A stretch of DNA of 64,000 nucleotides, from positions 841,113-905,112 of the forward strand of contig CAJNDS010002390.1 in the NCBI GenBank assembly GCA_905221605.1, in the 5' to 3' direction. This document shows, piece by piece, positions 30,123 to 41,358 of the stretch. The notes below the pieces were generated by a model. It ran no database searches and had not been told where the DNA came from. It was given only the letters and a program-made list of their open reading frames with translations. Every line of letters starts with the position of its first letter. The first letter of the stretch is position 1. A program made the position numbers and the translations under genes. Origin of the DNA: Symbiodinium natans (Eukaryota; Sar; Dinophyceae; Suessiales; Symbiodiniaceae).

Positions 30123-30807
30123 CCCTGAACTCTAAGCCTTGAGGCCTAAGCCCTGAGCCCTGAGCCCTAAGCTCTAAGACCTAAACCCTAGCCCTGAACC
30201 CTAAACTCATAAACTCTAAACTCCTTCAAAATCATGACTTTCCTGTTGCGGGGGTTCCTTTGAGATTCTCGGGGTCTGGGCCTTCAGGAGTTGTCGGGTA
30301 TTGAGTTGGGCAGTGAGGGTTGAGGGCTTACGATTTGAAATTTAGGGCCTTTAGGGTTTGGGGCCTTTAGGGTTTAAGGTTTAGGGTTGAGTGTTTAGGG
30401 TTTAGGGTACCTTCTCACTTAGAGTGTGCAATAGGCTTTTTTGGGGGCAGAAGTCGCAACATTGATGCTTTGCATGACATGCGGGTGGTTCATCGTTATG
30501 GGCACCTTCAACGCTTTCCCATAGCTGTTTCTTGTTCTAGTTCCGGGCACCACCTAGCCACAGTTATCTTAGTGGTACAGAATATGGTTACTGGGCTACC
30601 AAGTACCACTGTGTCAAGGATGTGCCGCTGTTTCGGTAGGAGCAGCTTCAATTGTGGAAGTTTCAAAGGTGCAAGAAAGTATGGGACACGTTCTCTGCCC
30701 TTAAGCCGTAAGCCAACAACTACACTTGATCATGTGGTGGGGCAAGGGCACCATATTCCCTTATGAATGGCCTCTTTGGGCTTGTGATTCTGGTTTCTGT
30801 GGTGGCA

Positions 30808-30907
30808 TAAACCCTAAACCCTAAACCCTAAACCCTAAACCCTAAACCCTGAACCCTAAACCCTAAACCCTAAACCCTAAACCCTGAACCCCCCTAAACC
30901 CTAAACC
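30808..30907 (-). repeat. CCCTAAA array before the pore exon
   Basis: About thirteen units; the last runs into CCCCGAG, whose AG is the acceptor for the pore exon. Confidence 0.95.
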
Positions 30908-30912
30908 CCGAG

Positions 30913-31004
30913 GCTACTTCAGCTCAGTTTTCATGACCATGCTCAGCCTCTTCATGAGTATCGCGGGCGGCGTCAGCTGGGAAGACCTGGTGATACCACT
31001 GATG
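30913..31004 (+). CDS. Channel exon: pore helix and selectivity filter
   Basis: The acceptor CCCCGAG is built on the end of a CCCTAAA array. The exon reads YFSSVFMTMLSLFMS then IAGGVSWEDLVIPLM. The FSSxxxTMLSLF pore helix and the GG-x-x-W filter are those of Na/Ca-type six-TM channels. The donor GCGGGG keeps phase 0 into S6 and removes an out-of-place KPME stretch that would otherwise precede it. Confidence 0.9.
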
Positions 31005-31009
31005 GCGGG

Positions 31010-31928
31010 GGGTTTTGGGGTAGGATTTAGGGTTCAGGGTTTAGGGTATTTAGGGTATAGGGTTTAGGGTCTAGGGTTTAGAGTTCTAGGGCGCTATGGG
31101 GTTTAGGGATCGGCCTTGCGGATCTTTGTCATGAGCCCAAGAAGTACAAAACAAAGTACAGTGCTCAGGAATCCAGTTGACGAAACCAGGAGTTTATCGA
31201 ATACGAAGGCATCCTGTCGGGTATTCAACGGGGCAAAAAAGTACCTTGATTAGACTTTCTCTTTCCATGGCAAACCGAAACCCTCACCCAACAGCATGCT
31301 TCGCCAAAACTGGAACCTCAGAAGGAATCGCAAGCTAGGACCCTAATTTAGGAGACACCCTAAGGGTCTATGAACTTATATAGTATATTCTTCGGCCCAA
31401 TTAAAGCTACTGTATGGGAACACCCTTACGGCCAAGTATATACCCCTAGGCACATCCGCGATTTGGTCCCCAAGGATGTGCACTTCAGATACTCCTTCTC
31501 CTCAGCTCTTCTTTAGGGTGTAGGGTTTAGGGTGTAGGGTTTAGGGTTAAGGGTTTAGGCTTGGAACGTGGTTGGGCGTATGGAGTGCTCGTGCGAAGGG
31601 ATGGTGCCTAAGGGAGGGTTTAGGGTTTAGGGTTTAGGGTTTAGGGTTTAGGGTTTTAGGGTTTAGGGTTTCGGGTTTAGGGTTTCCCATGTTCCTTTCA
31701 CCAATTTTCTGGGTGAAAGGGTGCCGCTGCTTCGTTGCTTCCCTATGAAAATGTCGGGGTAAAGCGTGCCGCTGCTCTTGAACATTTTGCATTTTTGGGT
31801 GTTGCTGTTCGAACTGCCCTGGCTTCTGAAGCTTCCCCTTGGTTGTGCCATGCCTCTATGCATTTACCCTTAAGCCAGCGCCCCCAAACCCCAACCCCCA
31901 AACAAGAGACTCCCTGAAACCCATGGAG
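31010..31928. other. Intron between pore and S6
   Basis: Degenerate TTTAGGG at 31020-31090 and arrays at 31510-31550 and 31618-31684. A decayed fold-back (31368-31465, CTAAGGGTCTATGAAC and the inverse CAAGTATATACCCC..) is present. Near-duplicate GGTGCCGCTGCTTCG / CGTGCCGCTGCTCTTG occurs at 31720 and 31768. Confidence 0.55.
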
Positions 31929-31988
31929 GCTATCTCATGGGTTTGGGTGGCCTGCTTCATCTTCTATGTGTCCTTCACGTATTTTGCG
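31929..31988 (+). CDS. Channel exon: S6 helix (start)
   Basis: Acceptor CATGGAG, donor GTGTGC. Its 20 codons read AISWVWVACFIFYVSFTYFA, matching the S6 pattern of this family. The expected continuation (V-L-N-V-V-T-G) was not found. The next exon would fall near the assembly gap. Confidence 0.85.
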
Positions 31989-32168
31989 GTGTGCCTCGCC
32001 CCAAACGAGCCCCATGGAGTAGGGTGTATGGTCTAGGGTTCAGAGGGCCTTCTAGGGTATCAGGGTTGTAGTACGGCAAGGAGTAGGGTTTGCGTCTGCA
32101 GTTTGGCCGAAAGTTTTGGCGTACGTCGCAAGTGTGGAGTTTGGGGCAGAGGTTGGCAGGGGGGGGGG

Positions 32169-32268
32169 NNNNNNNNNNNNNNNNNNNNNNNNNNNNNNNN
32201 NNNNNNNNNNNNNNNNNNNNNNNNNNNNNNNNNNNNNNNNNNNNNNNNNNNNNNNNNNNNNNNNNNNN
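32169..32268. other. Assembly gap (100 N)
   Basis: A run of exactly 100 N between a G-run (32159-32168) and a C-run (32269-32279). The round length marks a scaffold gap of unknown true size. The exon expected to finish S6 may be lost here. Confidence 0.98.
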
Positions 32269-32431
32269 CCCCCCCCCCCGAACCCCCCTTCCCCCTCCCC
32301 CCAAATATATATAAGGGCCCCCTTTAAGGGCCCATACTAAGGGCCCATGTAACAACCCTTATACCCCACACCCCAAACCCCAAACCCTAAACCCTAAACC
32401 CTCCCTCAAGTGTTTTTGTAGCTACCCTAAG

Positions 32432-32490
32432 AAATCGGATGCTCAGACCAAGGGCGGCTTTGGCCTTGAAGCGCGCACCATCACCAAACG
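32432..32490 (+). CDS. Possible exon after the gap
   Basis: After CCCTAAG. Reads KSDAQTKGGFGLEARTIT; GC donor at 32471 or 32491. No family match and the phase is unknown because of the gap. Confidence 0.35.
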
Positions 32491-32797
32491 GCCGGGCCTA
32501 GGGAGAGGCTTGGGGCTTTAGGGTTTAGGGGTACCCTAGTACCCCTAAACCCTAAATCCTAAACCCTAAGCGCGGCAGTTTTGGGCCTTGGGGCTATCAT
32601 CCCGGCTCGACGTGAGTTTGGGCACTGCTCGCCAAGCGACTGGGCCCGCTCTTTTTCTGCACGGGTCGGCGTTGCATGAGGCAAGGAGCTCCATCTCAAT
32701 TCAGAGCTCTTCAGTTCAGAAGTACTGTCTACACCCTAAACTGTTGAGGGCCCATACTAAGGGACCATGTAACTACCCCAAGATGTTGGCTTTTCAG

Positions 32798-32839
32798 CAT
32801 GCCTTCAAGATGCTGCGGACCTCCGACTTAGGCCTTACT
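32798..32839 (+). CDS. Possible exon, EF-hand-like
   Basis: 14 codons after TTTTCAG, donor GTCGCG: HAFKMLRTSDLGLT. The HAFKML-R-T-S-D-L-G pattern loosely recalls an EF-hand entry helix and loop, as found after S6 in some channels. The first loop position is Arg, so calcium binding is doubtful. Confidence 0.33.
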
Positions 32840-32867
32840 GTCGCGGACTCTCCTAAACCTGAAGCCC

Positions 32868-32982
32868 GAAACCCTAAACCCGAAACCCTAAACCCGAAAC
32901 CCTAAACCCTAAACCCTAAACCCTAAACCCTAAACCCTAAACCCTAAACCCTAAACCCTAAACCCTAAACCCTAAACCCTAA
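32868..32982 (-). repeat. CCCTAAA array
   Basis: Sixteen units, first ones CCCGAAA, ending just before the acceptor at 32989. Confidence 0.95.
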
Positions 32983-32989
32983 GCACAAG

Positions 32990-33110
32990 TCGCCGACCCT
33001 GTGCGTGGGATGCACTCAGCTCTGCATGCTCGCCAAGCGGGGGAGCTCCGTCCGGCCGCAGAATCCAGCGCGAAATTGCTCTCAGATCTACTGCGGAAAT
33101 GCCCTCAGCC
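32990..33110 (+). CDS. Candidate exon, helical
   Basis: After CACAAG, donor GTAGAAC. Reads ADPVRGMHSALHARQAGEL then RPAAESSAKLLSDLLRK. High GC3 and amphipathic. Probably cytoplasmic part of gene A. Confidence 0.5.
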
Positions 33111-35025
33111 GTAGAACAGGTTGCCTAAGAATCCTATAAGGGGTTATGTAGACTTAAGGAAAAGCCATAGGTTTTGGGTTCTTCAGGTACGCCATACAAA
33201 CCCCAAGCCTGCAGAAATGCTGTGCAGGTAGGCACGGACTCACGCCTTGAAGGGGTGCTTTTTCTCGACCCCAAAGAAGAAGCCCCGCAGCCACCAGTTA
33301 AGACAGATGCCCTGACACTTCAAAGGCGGTGCTAGGTTTTAGGGCCTATCGGGTTTAGGGTGTTCTTGCGTTTCGCCTTTGTTGGGTTTTGCTGAGGATA
33401 ACCTTGAGAAATATTCAGCAGAAGATGGAACGGGCTAACCAAGACGGTCATTTGACCCCCCCCCCCCCCAGAAAAGAGCCTCCGCATGATAAATGCCTAC
33501 TAACTAAGTATTAAGCATATCGAAAAGCCTCAACAGGCTTAATAGTCTCGTCATAGTCTCTTTTTCTGGTGGTTCTTGATTTGTGCCAGTTTTTCCCTGC
33601 CCCTCGCTTGGGATCCATGAAAACTTCGCTAGTCACAAATAAACAAATGTTGTACAGCGTTGAAGACCATAGCTATGAGTATGCACATAAGGTCCCACAG
33701 GGGTTACAGGTTTCGGGCAGATAGAACACAAAAGCCCCAAACACTAAAGCAGAACATGGACTAGACCCAAGCTTGAAAGGGTGCCCTTATTGGTTTTCAG
33801 AGGCTTGCAAGACAACCCAAGCCCTGCAAACAACAAAAAATAAGGGCCAAGTGTAGGTCCTAGTGGAGGTCTCAGCATTGCAAGAAAATACTTGCCCCGC
33901 CGTGCCCTCGTAAAGGCACACCATCATGGGGTTAGGATTTAGGCGGCAGATGCTGGCAACAGCCTTAAACCCAAAACCCTATACACCCTACACCTTAAAC
34001 CCGAAGTTCCAACAAACCTGGGCCCTGAGGCCCAGACTGCAAAGAGGGTGGGAACTTGGGGGGGTGAACAGTGCGGTTTCAGTCGCTTCGGTTCAGGGTT
34101 TACGGTTAGGTTAAGGGTTTAGGGTTTAGGGTTTCGGGTAATTCAACATGATCGGGGAGGCCCTGCAGTTTCGGTTGTCGGGTGTTAGGGACATGTGCTG
34201 ACGTGGAACCATCGAAGCGCTACTGTCGCGCATTGCATATCGTATTTTGCTGCTACCAGAAAGTCTTGGCTTGTGAACCATAGCAAGCACACAGGCTGTC
34301 AACCCTGTAATCAATGAGTCAAGGGTGACAGACTTAGTGCAAAACACGGAGCAAGGAACCCGTAATTTCCTAGGCACTGAAGCATTTAAGGTTCAAGGTT
34401 TAGGGGTTAAGTAGGAATTAGGGTTTACGGCAGCCCTAGGGTGTGGGGTTTGGCCCTCCAAATCGGAAGAGTGTCATCAAGCTGCGATCTTGGGGAGATC
34501 AGCTACGATGCCAAGCCTTGGCGACGGCGAGGCGTCTTGTCACGTCCATGACGGAATCAAAAGCCCGAAGTTTTCTAGTTTTGGGGTCTTCGGTTTCGGG
34601 TGCCCCTAAGAGATGCGGTCACACTGCGACGATGCGATTGCGCATTTAGGTTTTGTGGGGCTTAGTCTAGATTGCTTAACTTCAGGCTCAGGCGGGTACT
34701 TACCCCATCTACCCCTTTCTTCGTCAAATCACGCAGCATAACCTCGCATAAGCCGACCTACTTCCTTTAAAATGCCTTAGGCTGTTTTCAACTGAGGGTT
34801 TTGACGTTGGGGTTTGGGGTTCAGGTTTTGGGCTTAAGGTTTAGCGTCCTGCCTCATGCATTACTGTAGAGATGGATTACCACGACACCGATTTTTAAAA
34901 CTCCTTGAGCCGTATTCCAAAGCCCAAAGCCCTTCTGCCCTAAATCCTCAACCCTAACCCTGAACCCGAACCCCTAAACCCTAGGGCGCCAAAGCCCCTG
35001 ACGTGGGAATCTTGACCGTGGCGAG
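33111..35025. other. Repeat-poor stretch without recognised exon
   Basis: Few telomeric units (34105-34135). A minus-strand frame at 34126-34377 and a + frame at 34443-34649 are open but have no recognisable features. Fold-back remnant near 33120. If gene A continues, exons here were missed. Confidence 0.4.
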
Positions 35026-35080
35026 CGGCCCCGGTCAGGGCCTCTTCGCTCCCTGGCAGCCCTGGATTTCGAATGCTTTC
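35026..35080 (+). CDS. Possible exon
   Basis: After GGCGAG, donor GTGGGC. Reads RPRSGPLRSLAALDFECF. An overlapping frame (GLFAPWQPWISNAF) is also open, so the frame is unsure. Confidence 0.35.
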
Positions 35081-36588
35081 GTGGGCATCTCTCAAAATGG
35101 TTAAGGTTTAGGGTTTAGGGTTGGGCCACTTTGCAGGAACCCCGTAACGTAGCAAGGGTGCCCTATTTACCCTTTAATGGATTGATTTAGGGGGTTTAGG
35201 GTTTGGGAGGGGAGAAAGGGGGTTTAGGGAATTAGGGTTTAGTGCTTAGGGTTTAGGGTTTTGTTTGTTGCTCCGTGGGCCTTGCCAGGCCCAAGGCTTC
35301 TTTCTGCACGCCAAAGGCCTACCCCAACCTTCCTTAAAGGGTCCATGCACCCGTCTTGAGAACCAGAACCCTCATTTTGTTGGTAGGTCTACGTACTACT
35401 CCTATAAAGGGCTGCAGAATAAGAGCCTCCAACAATAGGTGCAGGATTTTTTGGGGTCGGCTTCTTAAGGCATGACATGACCCAAGTATACTCTAGTGGT
35501 CGGACTAATTACTAATAGCATTCCCTCATGGCCCCTTTGTAAATATACTAGAACACACCCCCAAAACCCTATTCTCTTAGGGTAGCTACATGGTCCCTTA
35601 ATATGGGCCCTTAAAAGGGGACCCCCTTATATACCCCTTATATGTCCTATACATACTAGGGCCCATACTTCAACACCCTTTAACGAAGGTAAGGGACCAC
35701 ATTAAGGGCCCATGAAACTACCCGCAGATATTCCTAGTAGTAGAGTAAGTAACCTTTAACCTTTTTCGGGTAACCTTTTTCGGGTAGTATAATCCCCTTA
35801 TAATCCCAAAGGTTAACCTTTAATTCCCCCAGGTTACTGGACAACTAAGTATTCTAGTTATTCCCCCCTATATTGTACGATTTGGGTCCCCCCCCCCCCC
35901 CCCCCCCCCCCCGCCCAAGAGCCCGGCGGGCGCAGGCCGGAAGTTCACAAGCCTGGCTCGGCTAGCTCACCTGTGTGCTGTGTACCCTAAACCCTAAACT
36001 CTAAACTCTAAACCCTAAACCCTAAACACTGTGGATCATATGTAGGAACATTGTTCAGAGGGCTTTCAGGGCCTTCCTAGGGAAAAGCCTGGGTCATGTG
36101 GTCCGACCTTCTTCTGAGGGTGTGCAGGGACCCTCACCAGTACATCACTGTAGCTCCCTTGTAAGAATCATGTTGTGTTTCTTGTTTAGACAAAACACAC
36201 GGGAAGATTAGACATGTAATGTTTATGAAGGTTCGAAGGGGAGTATAGATCAGGTAGGCTACTCTTGCATGCTTTCGGAAGTGCGAGCAGGTTGTTGGAG
36301 GGTTTTGATGGCCAACCTGGGAATCAAAGTAGATCGCCCCTAAACCCTAAACCCTAAACCCTAAACCCTAAACCCTAAACCCTAAACCCTAAACCCTAAA
36401 CCCTAAACCCTAAACCCTAAACCCTGCACTCCTTATGTCAGCCCGAGCCCTACTAAACTAAACACCGAATTCCTGCCCTGAAGACCCAACTCTGGTGAGC
36501 TCTACACCCTTGAACTCCCTAAGATTTAGGGTTTAGGGTCTAGGGCTATTTATTTGTTATTATTTATTATTATGATTATTCTTATTAT

Positions 36589-36620
<32 letters not shown>

Positions 36621-37112
36621 TTTTTTGGGGGGGGGGGTGGCTACTAGTGCTTATCAACCCCACAATCCCACAAAAGGGGGGTTGCTTTTGGGATGATGGG
36701 GTATGTTCGCCCCTGACCCTAAACCCTAGAGCCTAGACCCTGAACCCTGAACCCTAAACCCTAAGCCCTAAACCCTAAACCCGAAGCCCTAAGCCCTAAA
36801 CCCTAAACCCTCTGAGCCCGACATGTAGCCCAGGATGTGCCTCAACTGCAAGCTTCGCTGGACACCCTGCTGTGCTGCTGGTTCTAGGGACCAACTCCTT
36901 CTTCATTGGAGGAATAAGGATTTAGGGTTTAGGGTTTGGGGTTGAGGGTTAAAGCCGAAGTTCGTAGACACTCATGTTCGGTGTAGATACGCTCCTTCTG
37001 TTAAGGCTCAGTTCGTGCGCACAGAAGGTCTAAACCCTAAACCCTAAATCCTAAACCCTAAACCCTAAACCCGAAGCCCTTTTAGAGCTGAGCTCTTGGG
37101 GCCCCCCTCCAG
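35081..37112. other. Intron block with F9/F10 fold-backs and arrays
   Basis: F10 relative at 35335-35420 and F9 at 35578-35725 (GTAGCTACATGGTCCCTTAA and the inverse TTAAGGGCCCATGAAACTAC). Also a C-run 35888-35911, a CCCTAAA array of 13 units at 36333-36426, and an AT then T-run at 36550-36640. Confidence 0.55.
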
Positions 37113-37151
37113 GACCGCCGCCGTGGCGCAGCGAGCTACAGCCAGATGCAG
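37113..37151 (+). CDS. Candidate exon
   Basis: 13 codons in phase 0 between CCTCCAG and a GC donor: DRRRGAASYSQMQ. CCCTAAA before, TTTAGGG after. Confidence 0.4.
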
Positions 37152-38006
37152 GCTCCGGGGAGGGTTTGGGGTTTAGGGTTTAGGGTTTGCGGTTTACGGT
37201 TTTAGGGTTTAGGGTTTAGGTTTTAGGGTTTGGGGTGTAGGGTACGTTTAGTTGGGCCTCTATACTCTCCAGATGCGGTCTTCTAATTAGGCACGCGGAA
37301 AGTTCGGTGCATGTTGTGCCCCCCCCCATCCCCCGAATTGGCTTTAGGCGAAAGTCGTCAGGGGGGTCAATCAAAGTTGTCTGGGAGTCCGGGCCATTGA
37401 ACCTCAATTAAACCCCGGACCAAAAAGCCTGAGTGCACATGTCTCCTCTTCCACATCCTTGTGATCAGTTTGAGTATTGAGTTTCCTCAAGCTGCAAGAA
37501 ATGGGGGGGCCGGCAGGGATAAGCCACACTATTCCGGGAGCTTTATTATATTATATATGAACTTTTGCGCAGGCAACATTTCGCGCTATAGGGTTTACTG
37601 TTTAGGGTTTAGGGTTTTGGGTTTAGTGCTTGCCAAACACAGGTCTACACTACATGAGGCACGTCTGCATTTCTGATGGCATAACGGTTGCTCGATGTAG
37701 GGTATGGCGGGGTTTAGGGAAGAGTGTCTGAAGTTAATAGGCATGGGGGTTAGGGTATTGGGTTTACATAGGGTACATGGTTAGAATATGTTGTATTCTG
37801 TTGGGTAGTTTATAGATGTACATGCAAATAGCAAATCCATGCACATGTAGATACACGCGTCCGCAAGTACATGTATGATATGTCTACATCAAAATGTGAG
37901 TGTATATGAATACGCTATAATAAGCTATAGAAGCTCCAAAGCCTGAGCCCTTGAAACCTTAAACCCCAAACCCTTAACTCCTACATGGCAAACCACACAT
38001 CATGAG

Positions 38007-38071
38007 CGTCAACGTCCAGGCCGTCCTTGCGATGAAAGGTCTCATCCATGACCACAGCCACTTGAGCTGCG
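38007..38071 (+). CDS. Possible exon
   Basis: After CATGAG, or after GTCCAG at 38019. Reads VNVQAVLAMKGLIHDHSHLS, donor GTGTTT. Weak acceptor. Confidence 0.33.
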
Positions 38072-38187
38072 GTGTTTCGGGTCTAGGGGCTAAGGCTCAA
38101 CGCGCTATAGGGTGCTCAGTGTCTCCTCCATAAAGCCTAAACTGCTGAGATGGGCCGGCTTTGGCGGTTGAAGGCTGGTTCTCAGTA

Positions 38188-38258
38188 GGGAATGGGGGAA
38201 TTAGGGCCCTACATATACCCTTGAAGGGCTTATATAGGGTACCCCATTCCCTCATGCA
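38188..38258. repeat. Fold-back element, family F7
   Basis: GTAGGGAATGGGGGAATTAG and GGGTACCCCATTCCCTC with CCCTTGAAGGGC at the centre. Relatives at 57070 and 62403. Confidence 0.78.
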
Positions 38259-38334
38259 GGTTTTGTGTATGCTAAGTTCGGCACGGTACGCCAGACGATT
38301 AGGAGACCAGAATGGAGGCCGGGGTTCAGGGTTT

Positions 38335-38467
38335 TGGGGTTATACAAGGAGGGGCCCCCTTACTATACTAACTGTAGTTAAGGGACTTATAGCCTAAGTA
38401 ATATAGGATCTTTATAACCCAATTTAGGGCCCTTACACCTCTACTTCTCACTAGGGGGCCCCTCCTT
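38335..38467. repeat. Fold-back element, single copy
   Basis: Arms TACAAGGAGGGGCCCCCTTA and AGGGGGCCCCTCCTTGTAA around AT-rich interior. No relative seen. Confidence 0.8.
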
Positions 38468-38679
38468 GTAAGGAATGGCTTCCGTAGGGTTGTATAGTTT
38501 AGGGTTTAGGATGAGGGGCTTAGGGTTTAGGATTTAGGGTTTAGGGTTTAGGGTTTAGGGTTTAGGGTTTAGGGTTTAGGATGGGTCCAAAAGTTAGGTG
38601 TACTTAAGGGAGTTCGATAAACATGGGCACGTGCGGGGGATGCTCGAAGTTGATGGGTACCTTCAAGAACAAGCACGGT

Positions 38680-38757
38680 TTAGGGTTTAGGGTTTAGGGT
38701 TTAGGGTTTAGGGTTTAGGGTTTAGGGTTTAGGGTTTAGGGTTTAGGGTTTAGGGTT
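38680..38757 (+). repeat. Telomeric array TTTAGGG
   Basis: Eleven perfect units. Confidence 0.95.
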
Positions 38758-39384
38758 TCTCCGCATTAGACTTGGATTCCTTATAAGAGGGACTGATTTA
38801 GGTAACCTTCCGCATGGCGACATTGTATGTGACTGTCCCCCCTCAAGATACAGGGTTCTCTAGAAGCACCCCGCGAGCTTCGTTGCTGTTCATTTGCGTG
38901 TTTTTGGTGTCTAGGGGTTAAGGTTGTAGCAACTTCCCACACATCTTCAAATCCCTATTTCGACCCCATACCCTTCAACGAGGAACGAGTAACAGGTGGC
39001 TGGCATCGTACCTCGTGAGTGACAGCCCAGCTCTTTTTTGCTGACACGCCCCAAAACACCACAAAAAGCTGCCGGACATTTCAGACCGCAAATCTTCAAA
39101 AGCCCAAAGCCTAAACCCCGACCCCATACTGCCCTATACTCAGTTCGCCTGAGGCGTGCTGCCAGCGAGGTCAGAAAACGTCTGCGGACGATCTTGCAGC
39201 ACCACGATGAGCAGACAAACCGTGGTTCAAGAGCCAGCTAGGCCCTGAACATGTGTGGTGCTGCAGTGCCGAAGCTACCCCAAAACCCCTAAACCCCTCA
39301 ATCACTTTCCCAGAACCAGAAAACCCCTAGACCTCAATCCCTAAACGCATAAATGGAATAGGCGCTGGGTTTACGGGACTGTGA

Positions 39385-39540
39385 TTTTAACATGGGTTTA
39401 GGGTTCAGGGGCTCTAGTTATAACTATAGTTATACCCACTACCTGCTGCATGTACAACTGGTTTTAACATGGGTTTAGGGTCAAGGGGCTCTAGTTATAA
39501 CTATTGCTATACCCACTACCTGCTGCATGTACGACATGAA
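39385..39540. repeat. Tandem duplication, 78-bp unit
   Basis: Two near-identical copies of a unit starting TTTTAACATGGGTTTAGGGT and ending ACCTGCTGCATGTAC; the second ends at 39536. The unit carries the GTTATAACTATAGTTATACC palindrome of family F3. Confidence 0.88.
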
Positions 39541-39552
39541 CCTTCAAGTAGA

Positions 39553-40643
39553 GACAGTTTTCTCACGCAGTCGTGACCCTACCGCCAGGTCTGGAGGAAA
39601 AATACAGGCTGACCTTGGGGGCTCAGGAAGTAGAGTTTCCCGGGGGGGTGGGGGAGGGGTAAGAGGTTTAGACGTGTAGGGATGTTGATCCCTCAGCCCA
39701 GAACCCAATTTGTGATGTTTAGGGTGTTTTTTGGGGGGTTTAGGGTTTAGGGTTTAGAGTTTGGGGTTTAAAAGGGTTTAGGGATACTTTGGGGTCATTG
39801 AGGGTGTCTATTGTGATGTTGACTTCAAGTCGCTTCACGAGCTTAGCCTCATCTCATGATCTCCAAGCCTATGTAGCCCTAAACCCCTAGGCCCATAAAC
39901 CCCTAAACCCTAAACCCTACAGTGTAACTGGACCCTGGGCGCTCAACCCTAAACCCCAAACCCCAAACCCTAAACCCCCAGCCCTCATGGAGGGTTTTAA
40001 GTTTTGACGGCCTCGGCCTCCAGGCTTACGGTCTGTTACGCTATCGCTGAGCGTCGACCCTAAATCATGTCGTGGTGGTTTAGGGTTGAGGGTTGAGGGT
40101 TGAGGGTTTAGAGTTTAGGGTTTAGGATTTAGGGTTTAGGGTTTAGGGTTCCCCAAGCCCCTAAAATTCGGGTTTCGACCTTCAGAGTTTGGAAGGAGAT
40201 GGTCTAGTTAGGGTCTAGAGGTTCAGGGTTTAGGATCTAGGGTTTTTGATATGCCTATGCCTGGAGGGTTTAGGGTTTCGGGTTTAGGGTTTAGGGTTGT
40301 TTTCCCCGACACAATGGAAACCTCGGAAACCACGGAAGTTCACCTTAAATAGTGGTATATCTACCCGTTCTTGAGGTACAAGGACCTGCACACCCTAAAC
40401 CTGAAGCCTATGTATAGAGCCCCCAAACCCTAAAACCCTAAACCCGAAAGCCCTAAATCCTTAAACGCTTAAACCCTAAAATCGACACCCTCAATGATCC
40501 CAAAGTATCCCCAAACCCCCTGCCCTAAACCCTATACCCCAAACCCTAAACCCCAAACCCCAAACCCTAAACCCCAAACCCTAAACCCCAATCCAAAACC
40601 CCAACCCCCAAACCCCAAACCCTAAACCCTAAACGGGCTCAAG
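39553..40643. other. Intron sequence
   Basis: TTTAGGG at 39737-39785 and 40078-40150, CCCTAAA/CCCCAAA at 39945-39980 and 40505-40635. No exon recognised. The island at 39140-39240 just upstream is open (VRLRRAASEVRKRLRTILQ) but lacks clear splice sites. Confidence 0.5.
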
Positions 40644-40710
40644 ATGTCTATTCCCGCACCGGGCCCAGGACGAACTGCACGGGAGGATTGGATCCGGGGC
40701 CCGGTGCTCG
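40644..40710 (+). CDS. Candidate exon, possible alternative gene start
   Basis: After GGCTCAAG. It begins with ATG and reads MSIPAPGPGRTAREDWIRG then PVLG; GC donor at 40711. An ATG directly after an acceptor could mark a trans-splice start. CCCTAAA before and TTTAGGG after. Confidence 0.45.
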
Positions 40711-40727
40711 GCAGGGGCTTTTTGTTT

Positions 40728-40905
40728 TAGGGGTTTAGGGTTTCGGGTTTGGGGTTTGGGGTTTGGGGTTTGCAGTTTAGGGGTTTAGGGTTTAGGGTAA
40801 ACTAGGGTTCGGGGTTTAGGGTAAGCTTGGGTTTAGGGTTTAGGGTTTAGGGTTCAGGGTTTAAGGCTTAAGGTTTAGGGTTTAGGGTTCAGGGTTTAGG
40901 GTTTA
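40728..40905 (+). repeat. TTTAGGG/TTTGGGG array
   Basis: About 180 bases of TTTAGGG with TTTGGGG and TTCAGGG variants, starting 17 bases into the intron. Confidence 0.92.
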
Positions 40906-41298
40906 CCCTCAGGCCGGCACAGAACGCCCTGAACACTAAAACCTTAAACCCATGTTTTTGTAGCCCCAAAAGCCTAGAGGACCTCAAGCCCCAACCCCCA
41001 GACCTCAAGCCAAGCCCGAATCCCTATAATTACCCTAATTAATCCCTAAATCCGTCTAGGGTTGTTTGTGCTATAATAGTATAATACAACAAAAGAAGGC
41101 ACCGCCAGTGAGGGCCCGGGTCGCCCAAGGCTTGATGAGTACCAGCGAGTCGCCCGTGCACTTTCGACCTCGAAAAGCTCGACTTCTCAACTGCTGTATC
41201 CTGTATCCTAAACCCTAAACCCTAAACCCTAAACCCTAAACCCTAAACCCCGAGCCCCGAGCCCCAAACTCCAAACCCCCATCCCGAGGCCGGCCCAG

Positions 41299-41358
41299 TC
41301 TCTGAGCCTGTCGCCGTTGGCGTCTGCGGAGCTGTCCATCCGTCTGCCATTGGCCTCG
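41299..41358 (+). CDS. Candidate exon
   Basis: 20 codons between GGCCCAG and GTAGGG. Phase-0 frame SLSLSPLASAELSIRLPLAS; another frame (VSEPVAVGVCGAVHPSAI) is also open. CCCTAAA before, TTTAGGG after. Confidence 0.45.

Noticed and set aside
29832-30142. Pro-rich and Gly-rich proteins on either strand
   Set aside because: Poly-C/A tract.
31905-31930. Including KPME codons before S6 (reading through from CTGAAACCC)
   Set aside because: No AG acceptor allows it in frame with the pore exon, and the S6 alignment fits without it.
31975-32355. Open frames spanning the N gap
   Set aside because: The gap is unknown sequence; the frames are artificial.
40634-40646. Relic of the dinoflagellate spliced leader (GGCTCAAG before ATG)
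   Set aside because: Only eight bases match the leader end; such a match is expected by chance in a window of this size.
40690-40720. Protein kinase glycine loop (GPVLGRGF)
   Set aside because: Only the first half of the motif is present and the next exons show no kinase VAIK or HRD motifs.
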